Of a DNA stretch of 64,000 nucleotides, positions 16,379 through 24,226 are shown in pieces. The notes beneath the pieces were generated by a model, which did no database searches, had not been told where the DNA came from, and saw only the letters and a program-made list of their open reading frames with translations. Position numbers and translations under genes: made by a program. The DNA comes from Bradyrhizobium sp. MOS003 (GTDB taxonomy: Bacteria; Pseudomonadota; Alphaproteobacteria; Rhizobiales; Xanthobacteraceae). The stretch is taken from the NCBI RefSeq assembly GCF_003020125.1, contig NZ_PYFW01000001.1:186001-250000 (forward strand), in the 5' to 3' direction. Each line of letters opens with the position of its first letter. Positions within the stretch are counted from its first letter, which is position 1.

Positions 16379-17242
16379 ATGTCCAAAAGCCTGATCGACC
16401 TGATTTCGATCCTCGACCTCGAGCAGCTCGAGGTGAATCTGTTCCGCGGCAACAGCCCGAAGACCAGCTGGCAGCGGGTGTTCGGCGGCCAGGTGATCGG
16501 GCAGGCGATGGTCGCGGCCTGCCGCACGGTCGAGGGCCGGCTGCCGCATTCGCTGCACTGCTATTTCATCCTGCCGGGCGATCCGCAGATCCCGATCATC
16601 TACCAGGTCGAACGCCTGCGCGACGGCAAGAGCTATTCGACCCGCCGCGTTACCGCGATCCAGCACGGCAACGCGATCTTCTCGATCATGGTCTCGTTCC
16701 ATACCGAGGAGGAAAGTGCGTTCGACCATCAGGACAAGATGCCCGACGTCCCGCCGCCGGAGAAACTCACGGCGGAGGAGGTGGCGAAGCAGCCGATGTT
16801 CAAGGAGATGCCGGAGTTCATCCGCCGTTACTATGAATCCGATCGCCCGATCGAACTGCGCCCGGTCGAGCTCGGCCGTTATTTCGGCCAGAAGATCGAC
16901 GACGGCCGCATCCATGTCTGGATCAAGACCGCCGCGAAACTGCCCGACGATCCGGCGCTGCACATGTGTGCGCTCGCCTACGCCTCGGACTTCTCGCTGC
17001 TCGACGCGATCATGGCCCGCTATGGCCGCACGCTGTTCGACAAGCGCATGATGCCGGCCAGCCTCGATCACGCGATGTGGTTTCACCGGCCGTTCCGCGC
17101 CGACGAATGGCTGCTCTACGCCCAGGATTCGCCGAGCGCGCGCGGCGGCCGCGGCCTGACCCGCGGCTCGATCTTCAAGCCGGACGGGACGCTGGTCGCC
17201 TCTGTGGCGCAGGAAGGCTCCGTGCGCGAGCGGAAGTCCTAG
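16379..17242 (+). CDS. tesB: Acyl-CoA thioesterase II
   Basis: A 287-residue double-hotdog thioesterase matching TesB. The N-terminal hotdog contains VFGGQVIGQAMVAACRTV, and the second hotdog ends in RGLTRGSIFKPDGTLVASVAQEG. The catalytic set of E. coli TesB (Asp204, Thr228, Gln278) corresponds to the Asp in YASDFSLLDA, the Ser/Thr in RGLTRGSIF and the Gln in VAQEGSVR. It hydrolyses medium- and long-chain acyl-CoA to free acid and CoA in the cytosol. The stop overlaps the end of the convergent DUF4339-DUF898 gene by four bases. Confidence 0.93.
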   Translation: MSKSLIDLISILDLEQLEVNLFRGNSPKTSWQRVFGGQVIGQAMVAACRTVEGRLPHSLHCYFILPGDPQIPIIYQVERLRDGKSYSTRRVTAIQHGNAIFSIMVSFHTEEESAFDHQDKMPDVPPPEKLTAEEVAKQPMFKEMPEFIRRYYESDRPIELRPVELGRYFGQKIDDGRIHVWIKTAAKLPDDPALHMCALAYASDFSLLDAIMARYGRTLFDKRMMPASLDHAMWFHRPFRADEWLLYAQDSPSARGGRGLTRGSIFKPDGTLVASVAQEGSVRERKS

Positions 17243-18087
17243 ACTGGCGCGGTTCTGCGCTCGACGAGTTCGAACTGTGCCGTGGTCCACGTGAAGTACC
17301 AGCGCAGCAGCCACGGAATCGGAATGATCAGAAGGCAGCCGAAACCGAATGCGAGGGTTCGCCACAGCAGCTGAAGGCCGGTGCCGACGAAGATCATCTC
17401 GCGCCGTGTTCCCCCGATGTTTCGGCAAATCCAGCGCATCCATGCGGCCATGACCCAGGCCCAGCCGATGATCGTGAACATGGCGAGAAACATCAGAAGC
17501 TGCCAGCCGATGAAGGCCCATGGGCTGCCGTTGAACGTCATCGGAATCGGCTGACCGTTCGAGCTGAGATTGGCGACCACCCAGCGCATCACCATCCACG
17601 ACAGGAAGGCCTGGAGCGGAATCGCCGCAAGCTGAAACAGGTCGTGCACGAGACCCGCATAGCCCGCCAGCGCCATCGCAACGAAGACGTACCAGATATC
17701 GCCGACCTGGCCGGTGAAGCCGATGTTCGGCCGCTGCGGAACGTGCACGCGAGGGAAGAGCCAACGGTAGTAGCCGGTGGCGGTCCATGGAGCCGGCACC
17801 ACGACGGCGTTGCCGATCACCAGCAGGATGCACCAGCCAAGGAACGACCACAGCGGCAGGTCGACCGACAGCCGGCCTCCGCTGTCGCCGCTCGAGGCCA
17901 CCGCAGGTGACGCGCCGGGGACGAGACCGGGGACCGCGGCGGCCTTTTGCCAGCCCGCCATCCCTTCGCTCCAGACCAGCGTATCTGACCGCACGATTCC
18001 CCGCGCGATCAGATGGCGGGACTGCGCCTCTGGAAACGGACCCTTCTGCTGGCCCTCGGATGCGTGAAACCAGATTCGATTCGACAT
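17239..18087 (-). CDS. DUF4339-DUF898 membrane protein, paralogue 2
   Basis: A 282-residue protein of unknown function. Residues 1-55 form a GYF-like DUF4339 domain (IWFHASEGQQKGPF... TLVWSEGMAGWQKA). A Pro/Ala-Ser linker follows, then a polytopic DUF898/YjgN-like part (about 75-280) with five or six hydrophobic segments and repeats of the motif PNIGFTGQ / IPMTFNGSPW. It lies 32 bases after a closely related gene (18120-19022) and is surely its tandem duplicate. Both end in an RRE-IF/V-GTGL-LLWR block. YjgN-type proteins have no established role. Confidence 0.82.
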   Translation of the reverse strand: MSNRIWFHASEGQQKGPFPEAQSRHLIARGIVRSDTLVWSEGMAGWQKAAAVPGLVPGASPAVASSGDSGGRLSVDLPLWSFLGWCILLVIGNAVVVPAPWTATGYYRWLFPRVHVPQRPNIGFTGQVGDIWYVFVAMALAGYAGLVHDLFQLAAIPLQAFLSWMVMRWVVANLSSNGQPIPMTFNGSPWAFIGWQLLMFLAMFTIIGWAWVMAAWMRWICRNIGGTRREMIFVGTGLQLLWRTLAFGFGCLLIIPIPWLLRWYFTWTTAQFELVERRTAPV

Positions 18088-18119
18088 CTCGTCTGCTCGC
18101 TACCGAACGCCAGCAACCG

Positions 18120-19022
18120 TCACATGGCCGCCTGCGACCCGCGCGGCGCGAGAACGGTCTCCGATGCGAACCAGTTCATGATCCAGCGATACACCCACGG
18201 AATCGGGATGATGAGGCTGCACAGGATCGCGGCGACGATGCCGCGCCAGAGGATGCCGAGACCACTGCCCTTGAAGACGATCTCGCGCCGCGTGCCCTCG
18301 ATGCTGCTGCAGAACCAGCGCATCTGGGCTGCAGCGACCCAGGCCCAGCCGACGATGGTGATGATGGAAATCGCGAACAGCAGATTCCAGCCGACATAGG
18401 CCCAGATCGAGCCGGTGAAGCTCAGGCCCAACGGCTGCCCGTTGGATGCGAGGTTCGCGACCATCCATTTGACCAGGAGCCAATAGAGCACGAGCTGGAC
18501 GATGAACAGCAGATTGCTCAGCAATTGGCTGCCGATGAAGCCGATCGCGATCGCCAGCACGATGAAGCCGAAGAACCAGGGCACCATCGCCATCGCGTTG
18601 CCGGTGAAGCTGAGATTCGGCCGTCCAGGGACCTTCACGCAGGACACGATCCATTTCGTGTACCAGACGAACAGCCACGGCACCGGGATCACGAAGCACG
18701 ATCCGATCAGCAGCACGAGCGTGCGCCAGGTGAACTCGAGGATGCCGAAATCGACTGCCAGCGATCCTGCGCCTCCGATTCCGTCGCCGCCGGCATAGCC
18801 ACCGGAGCCCATCATCGGCGGGCCGCCCGCCGGGATCATCGGCGGCGCGCCGCCGCCTCCGATCAGGCCGGGGATTTCGGCGGCCTTCTGCCAGCCGGCC
18901 ATGCCCTCGGACCAGACCAGCGTATCCGGTCGCACGACGCCCTGGGCGACGAGATCGCGGAATTGCCCTTCCGGAAAGGGCCCCTGTTGCTTGCCCTCGG
19001 ATGCGTAGAACCAACTCGCCAT
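18120..19022 (-). CDS. DUF4339-DUF898 membrane protein, paralogue 1
   Basis: A 300-residue protein with the same build as its neighbour: an N-terminal DUF4339 GYF-like domain (WFYASEGKQQGPFPEGQF... VWSEGMAGWQKAAEIPG), a Gly/Pro-rich linker (about 55-90) and a six-segment DUF898-like membrane part. Internal repeats PNLSFTGNAM and LGLSFTGSIW mark the DUF898 repeat unit. The start is the ATG at 19022, preceded by GAGGGGG; an earlier ATG at 19136 adds an unlikely extension. First gene of a two-gene unit. The W-S-E-G-M-A-G-W-Q-K block is shared word for word with the second gene. Confidence 0.83.
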   Translation of the reverse strand: MASWFYASEGKQQGPFPEGQFRDLVAQGVVRPDTLVWSEGMAGWQKAAEIPGLIGGGGAPPMIPAGGPPMMGSGGYAGGDGIGGAGSLAVDFGILEFTWRTLVLLIGSCFVIPVPWLFVWYTKWIVSCVKVPGRPNLSFTGNAMAMVPWFFGFIVLAIAIGFIGSQLLSNLLFIVQLVLYWLLVKWMVANLASNGQPLGLSFTGSIWAYVGWNLLFAISIITIVGWAWVAAAQMRWFCSSIEGTRREIVFKGSGLGILWRGIVAAILCSLIIPIPWVYRWIMNWFASETVLAPRGSQAAM

Positions 19023-19206
19023 GAAGCGCCCCCTCAAAATACTTATGTACCGCCTGGCAGGCGCGGGTTCACGCATCCATGCCAAAAATGCATTGTGAAG
19101 GATGAACACTTGCCCTGTACAGAGGCGGCCATTCACATGGCCAAACGTTTTTCCGCTTCAGTCTGCAACTTTTTTATGCCATTTGCCCGGAAAGATGCCA
19201 GATTGA

Positions 19207-19596
<390 letters not shown>

Positions 19597-19674
19597 CACG
19601 AATCTTCTTGTCTTCGATCGCACCGGGCAACGACGCCACAATGTGCGACGCCAATTGATGCCGGGGGAAACGAC

Positions 19675-20976
19675 ATGGCGGGATATTTGCGCCGCGCAGC
19701 TGCTTTTGCTGCGCCGATCGGACTTGTGTCGGTCATGGCTTCGCCGGCGCGCGCCGCGGTCTCCGAGATCAACACCGCCGATACCGCCTGGATGATCGTC
19801 GCTACCGCGCTGGTGCTGATGATGACGATCCCGGGCCTGGCGCTGTTCTATTCCGGAATGGTGCGCAAGAAGAACGTGCTCGCGACCATGGCGCAAAGCC
19901 TCGCCGCGGTGACGATCATCTCCATCCTCTGGGTCGCGTTCGGTTATTCGCTGTGCTTCGTCGGCGACGGCCCATGGATCGGCACGCTCGACCGCTGGTT
20001 TCTCGCCGGCATGACCATGGACAGTGTCAATCCGGCCGCGAAGACCATCCCGGAAGCACTGTTCATGCTGTACCAGATGACGTTTGCCATCATCACCGTG
20101 GCGCTGGTCGCAGGCTCGGTCGCCGACCGGATGCGGTTCTCGGCCTATCTCCTGTTCTCGGTCGCCTGGTTCATCTTCGTCTACATTCCGCTGGCGCATT
20201 GGGTGTGGGGCGGCGGCTTCCTCAGCAGCATGGGCGTACTGGATTTCGCCGGCGGCCTCGTTGTGCATCTGTCGGCCGGCACCGGCGGCCTCGTTGCGGC
20301 AAAGGTGATGGGGCGCCGTCACGGCTACGGTACCGAAAATCTGTCGCCGTTCGATCTGTCGCTCGCGGTGATGGGCACCGGCCTGTTGTGGGTCGGCTGG
20401 TTCGGCTTCAACGGCGGCTCGGCGGGCGCGGCCAATTCGCGCGCGGTGATGGCGATCATCGCAACGCATCTGGCAGCCTGCTCCGGCGCATTGACCTGGG
20501 GCGCGATCGAATGGTCGACGCGGCGCAAGCCCTCCGTGCTCGGCATGATCTCCGGCGCGGTGGCAGGCCTCGGCACTATCACGCCGGCCTCCGGATTCGT
20601 GGCGCCTTGGCACGGCATCGTTATCGGCATCGTCGCCGGTTCGGTTTGCTATTGGGCCTGCACCTGGCTGAAGCACCGCTTCGACTATGACGATTCGCTC
20701 GACGTGTTCGGCGTCCATGGCATCGGCGGGCTGACCGGGACCCTGCTTGCCGGCGTGTTCGCAACCAGCGCCATCGGCGGCACCGCCGGCCTGCTGGAGG
20801 GCCACCCGCAGCAGCTGCTGATCCAGTTCTACGGCGTCGCCGTCACCTTCGTCTGGTCGGCTGGCGTGAGCTTCATCCTGCTGAAGCTGGTCGGCCTGTT
20901 CGTGCCCCTGCGCGTATCCCGTGAGCAAGAGCTTGAGGGGCTCGATATTTCGCAGCACGGCGAGGCGCTGCAATAA
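19675..20976 (+). CDS. amtB: Ammonium transporter, first copy
   Basis: A 433-residue Amt/Rh-family channel with a signal-like first segment ending PARAA, then eleven membrane helices. The twin pore histidines are in FAGGLVVHLSAGTGG and DVFGVHGIGG, and the Phe gate neighbourhood and ammonium-transporter signature DFAGGLVVHLSAG are intact. The cytoplasmic tail VSREQELEGLDISQHGE is the segment that contacts GlnK. It is paired with glnK just upstream, as in most proteobacteria. This copy lacks the long Ala-rich insert found in the second AmtB. Confidence 0.95.
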   Translation: MAGYLRRAAAFAAPIGLVSVMASPARAAVSEINTADTAWMIVATALVLMMTIPGLALFYSGMVRKKNVLATMAQSLAAVTIISILWVAFGYSLCFVGDGPWIGTLDRWFLAGMTMDSVNPAAKTIPEALFMLYQMTFAIITVALVAGSVADRMRFSAYLLFSVAWFIFVYIPLAHWVWGGGFLSSMGVLDFAGGLVVHLSAGTGGLVAAKVMGRRHGYGTENLSPFDLSLAVMGTGLLWVGWFGFNGGSAGAANSRAVMAIIATHLAACSGALTWGAIEWSTRRKPSVLGMISGAVAGLGTITPASGFVAPWHGIVIGIVAGSVCYWACTWLKHRFDYDDSLDVFGVHGIGGLTGTLLAGVFATSAIGGTAGLLEGHPQQLLIQFYGVAVTFVWSAGVSFILLKLVGLFVPLRVSREQELEGLDISQHGEALQ

Positions 20977-21287
20977 GCCACGACACTACTTTATTACCTC
21001 TTAGCTGCCCGACCCATGTGCAGTATTGTGTCAGCAGCCTGTCATGCTCTCATTTTGAGCAGACATGACCACGTTTTGAGCGCGACGGAATAGCGCACTG
21101 CACCGCAATACGCGTCAACTGCGAAAACACCCGTTTTCATAGCCCGTTAGGCAACGCGCCCGATCTGGCACGGCATTTGATTCTATGGGTCATGGCTGTG
21201 CCCGCGTAGTGAACTTTCTCCCTCGTGGCGAACCAGTCGAGAAGCGCCCGGCCACGTCCGGACCGGGCCCAAGCGGGGATAGGACCC
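20977..21287. other. Regulatory interval between the two glnK-amtB pairs
   Basis: The 311 bases hold no gene. A sigma-54 promoter is near the right end. TGCACC at about 21101-21106 might be an NtrC half-site, but no clear partner is visible. TTTTGAGC occurs twice (near 21053 and 21074). Confidence 0.55.
21166..21181 (+). promoter_or_regulatory. Sigma-54 (RpoN) promoter of the second glnK-amtB pair
   Basis: TGGCACGGCATTTGAT fits the TGGCACG-N4-TTGC(A/T) consensus: GG at 21167-21168, ten bases, then GA (consensus GC) at 21179-21180. Transcription would begin near 21192, about 95 bases before the glnK start. It implies NtrC-dependent induction under nitrogen limitation. Confidence 0.82.
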
Positions 21288-21626
21288 ATGAAAATTGTTA
21301 TGGCGATTATCAAGCCATTCAAGCTGGAAGAAGTCCGTGACGCCCTGACCGCCATCGGCGTTCACGGTCTCACGGTGACGGAAGTCAAGGGATATGGCCG
21401 CCAGAAGGGCCATACGGAAATCTATCGCGGCGCCGAATATGCCGTGAGCTTCCTGCCCAAGATCAAGATCGAGGTCGCTGTCGCCTCCGACCAGGTCGAC
21501 AAGACCATCGACGCCATCACGTCCGCCGCAAAAACCGGACAGATCGGCGACGGCAAGATCTTCGTCATCAACCTCGACCACGCGGTGCGTATCCGCACCG
21601 GCGAGGCCGATGCCGCGGCCCTTTGA
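21288..21626 (+). CDS. glnK: PII nitrogen regulatory protein, second copy
   Basis: A 112-residue PII protein with T-loop [17 protein letters not shown] (Tyr51), B-loop [13 protein letters not shown] and C-terminal RIRTGEAD. GGGGATAGGA precedes the ATG. It is 38 bases ahead of the second amtB, and this pair, unlike the first, has a good sigma-54 promoter, so it is the nitrogen-limitation-induced GlnK. The first and second copies are near-identical around the T-loop and differ mainly in helix 2 and the C-terminal third, which suggests an old tandem duplication of the glnK-amtB unit. Confidence 0.96.
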   Translation: MKIVMAIIKPFKLEEVRDALTAIGVHGLTVTEVKGYGRQKGHTEIYRGAEYAVSFLPKIKIEVAVASDQVDKTIDAITSAAKTGQIGDGKIFVINLDHAVRIRTGEADAAAL

Positions 21627-21664
21627 TTTCGCGCTCAACCTTTATCCAATCAGGAGTGAATAAT

Positions 21665-23113
21665 ATGACGTTCAAGCGTCCCTATGGCGCGGGATTGGCG
21701 GCTCTCGCAGTCGGCCTGTTCGCTGCGACCGCAGCCTACGCCGAGCCAACGGTCAACAAGGGAGACAACGCCTGGATGCTGACATCGACAGTGCTGGTGC
21801 TGTTGATGACGATCCCCGGCCTCGCGCTGTTCTACGGCGGTCTCGTCCGTTCCAAGAACATGCTCTCGGTCCTGATGCAGGTGTTCTACACCGTCTGCGT
21901 CGTCACCGTGATCTGGGCCGTGTACGGCTACAGCCTCACCTTCACCGGCGGTTCCGACTTCATCGGCGGCTTCTCCAAGGCCTTCATGATGGGCGTCACC
22001 ACCGACTCGAAGGCCGCGACCTTCTCGGTCGACGCAAACATCTCGGAGCTCATCTATATGTGCTTCCAGATGACCTTCGCGGCGATCACGCCCGCCCTCA
22101 TCGTCGGCGCCTTCGCCGAGCGCATGAAGTTTTCGGCGATCGCTTTGTTCATCCCGCTCTGGGTCACGCTGATCTACTTCCCGATCGCGCACATGGTCTG
22201 GTACTGGCAGGGTCCGGACCTGATCCAGGATGCGGCCAAGGCGCTCGCTGCTGCCACTGACGCGGCGGCAAAGACCGCGGCTCAGGCCAAGCTCGACGAG
22301 CTCAACGCCGACGCCGGCTGGATCTTCAAGAAGGGTGCGATCGACTTCGCTGGCGGCACCGTGGTGCACATCAACGCCGGCATCGCAGGCCTCATCGGCG
22401 CTCTCCTGATCGGCAAGCGCGTCGGTTACGGCAAGGAGCTGATGGCTCCGCACTCGCTGACCATGTCGATGATCGGCGCCTCGCTGCTCTGGGTCGGCTG
22501 GTTCGGCTTCAACGCCGGCTCCAACCTCGAAGCCAATGGCGGCGCCGCGCTGGCCATGACCAACTCCTTCGTCGCCACCGCAGCGGCCGCGCTGTCGTGG
22601 ATGTTTGCCGAGTGGATCATCAAGGGTCACCCGTCGGTGCTCGGCGTCATCTCCGGCGCTGTCGCGGGCCTCGTGGCCGTCACCCCTGCCGCCGGCTTCT
22701 CCGGCGTCATGGGCGCAATCGTCCTCGGCCTGATCGTCGGCGTGGTCTGCCTGTTCTTCTGCACCGTCGTGAAGAACGCGCTCGGCTACGATGACAGTCT
22801 CGACGTGTTCGGCGTGCACTGCGTCGGCGGCATCGTCGGCGCCCTCGGCACCGGCATTCTCGTCAACCCCGCCCTCGGCGGCGCCGGAATCATCGACTAC
22901 ACCGCGATCCCGCCGAAGGTCGCCGACTACGACTTCGCAGCGCAGATGATGTCCCAGATCTGGGGCGTCGGCACCACGCTGGTGTGGTCGGGCATCGGTT
23001 CGGCGATCCTCTACAAGGTCGTCGACGTGATCGTTGGTCTGCGCACCAATGTCGAGAGCGAGCGGGAAGGTCTCGACATCACCGAGCACACCGAGCGCGC
23101 CTACAACATGTAA
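21665..23113 (+). CDS. amtB: Ammonium transporter, second copy, with Ala-rich periplasmic insert
   Basis: A 482-residue Amt channel. The signal-like N-terminus ends AAYAEP. The pore histidines are in FAGGTVVHINAGIAG and DVFGVHCVGG. Between helices 5 and 6, at about residues 183-222, it carries an insert with AAKALAAATDAAAKTAAQA that looks like an amphipathic helix and is absent from the first AmtB. The tail ESEREGLDITEHTERAYNM is the GlnK-contacting region. The start is the ATG at 21665 with AGGAG upstream. Cotranscribed with the second glnK and followed by two strong hairpins. Confidence 0.95.
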   Translation: MTFKRPYGAGLAALAVGLFAATAAYAEPTVNKGDNAWMLTSTVLVLLMTIPGLALFYGGLVRSKNMLSVLMQVFYTVCVVTVIWAVYGYSLTFTGGSDFIGGFSKAFMMGVTTDSKAATFSVDANISELIYMCFQMTFAAITPALIVGAFAERMKFSAIALFIPLWVTLIYFPIAHMVWYWQGPDLIQDAAKALAAATDAAAKTAAQAKLDELNADAGWIFKKGAIDFAGGTVVHINAGIAGLIGALLIGKRVGYGKELMAPHSLTMSMIGASLLWVGWFGFNAGSNLEANGGAALAMTNSFVATAAAALSWMFAEWIIKGHPSVLGVISGAVAGLVAVTPAAGFSGVMGAIVLGLIVGVVCLFFCTVVKNALGYDDSLDVFGVHCVGGIVGALGTGILVNPALGGAGIIDYTAIPPKVADYDFAAQMMSQIWGVGTTLVWSGIGSAILYKVVDVIVGLRTNVESEREGLDITEHTERAYNM

Positions 23114-23123
23114 GTCTCCTCCC

Positions 23124-23230
23124 GGACGTGGTCTCCTCGGAGACCACGTCCACAACTACGGTTCGGGCACATACCCGGCAATGCCCTGACCGTCGAGGGG
23201 CTCCAGCGCAAGTTGGAGCCCCTTTCTTTT
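23124..23230 (+). terminator. Tandem terminators after the second glnK-amtB operon
   Basis: First hairpin: GGACGTGGTCTC (23124-23135) pairs perfectly with GAGACCACGTCC (23140-23151) but has no T tract. Second: GGGGCTCCA (23197-23205) pairs with TGGAGCCCC (23214-23222), followed by TTTCTTTT, a classic intrinsic terminator. It marks the left edge of the accessory region. Confidence 0.92.
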
Positions 23231-23268
23231 GGCAGCCTTACGAGAGGTGGGAGCGCCTCAAGCCGAGG

Positions 23269-23568
23269 TTAGGGAGCCATTTGGATCGGAATCGCGTCGA
23301 GCACCGTCCAAGGTTCTGATGCCGTCTTTATGGAAAAGGGCACCGCCGAAACGTGGACTACCATAATTGTGACCAAGATAGCGCCCCAAACAAGCAACAT
23401 CATTCCGGGTGCAGTGCGAAAGGCCCGGAGCACATATGACTTCCACTCCAAGCTGTTCGAAAGATCTTCGACCACCTTTCGCAGGAGGTAAGCACCGGTC
23501 ACAATCATGGTGACGCCACTGGCAAGAGCTGCCAAATACCCAACAAGCCAGACGAGTTCAGGGCGCAT
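23269..23568 (-). CDS. Small membrane protein of unknown function
   Basis: A 99-residue predicted protein with two hydrophobic stretches, LVWLVGYLAALASGVTMIV near the N-terminus and MMLLVWGAILVTIMVVHVSA at about residues 55-75, joined by a charged loop. I recognise no family. It lies in the AT-richer accessory stretch immediately after the ammonium-transporter terminator, on the strand opposite to the remnants that follow. The coding call rests on length and hydrophobic pattern only. Confidence 0.5.
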   Translation of the reverse strand: MRPELVWLVGYLAALASGVTMIVTGAYLLRKVVEDLSNSLEWKSYVLRAFRTAPGMMLLVWGAILVTIMVVHVSAVPFSIKTASEPWTVLDAIPIQMAP

Positions 23569-23624
23569 GTGCTATCCTTGAGGCAGTGGTCCCATTCGAT
23601 TGAAGCGATGAAATTTGGTGAGCC

Positions 23625-24226
23625 GTGCCCTACCTCCCAATATGTGACGACCTTGACCTTCCGCCCGTTGACAGTCCAGCCGAAGCGGAGCACCGATTCC
23701 AATACTTCAAATATATTGATCCACTACCAGACATCGAACCAGCCCTGCTATGGTCCGAGCATTTCAAAAACTACGTGCGCATCACTGGCATGATGCACCC
23801 TTTTTTTCCCGACGACAAAGGCCGGTTTAAGTCAGCTTCATATGAGGCGCGTCCTGGCGGCAGCGTCATTCGATGGACGACGGAAGGGCGGAAGGTAGTA
23901 GATGAATTTAAGCCCGGAGGAAATAAGAAGATAACGCTTCCAAGAAACTCCATCACGTTCATGCAAATCGAATCCGAGATATGGTTCTTTCCACCATCGT
24001 CGCTCTGCACCAATACTTCGGCCAAATTGGAGCTTTAGTTCAAACAGTCCAGGACAAAGCTAGCACCGCTCTAGTCAAAGTTGATCAGCTCTCAGCGAAT
24101 TCCGACGAAAGCCGAAAGACGATTGAAGCCCAGCGTCGTGAGATTCGCGAGCTCGAAGAATCGCTGAAGGAGCTTAGAGCTCGAATCGACGGTCAACAAA
24201 TTCCGGCCGAGCCCGCTAGAAAGTAG
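23625..24226 (+). pseudogene. Remnant of a dCTP-deaminase-like gene, internally deleted
   Basis: The frame from 23625 gives about 125 residues that read as the N-terminal part of a dCTP deaminase/dUTPase-fold protein: a variable head, then SASYEARPGGSVIRW and LPRNSITFMQIESEI, the family's strand leading to the active site. There the match stops: the catalytic segment (normally ...HRGLLLGTGP..DPGF) is missing. After 23985 a different frame carries a coiled-coil tail (VLSTIVALHQYFGQIG, then EIRELEESLKELRARI) to 24226. The simplest reading is an internal deletion with frameshift. Base composition is AT-richer than the neighbourhood. The family assignment is from remembered motifs. Confidence 0.6.

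Noticed and set aside
23981..24226. Independent 81-residue coiled-coil protein
   Set aside because: Its frame begins inside the dCTP-deaminase-like frame exactly where that similarity ends and has no ribosome site; a deleted C-terminal part of the same gene is the simpler view.
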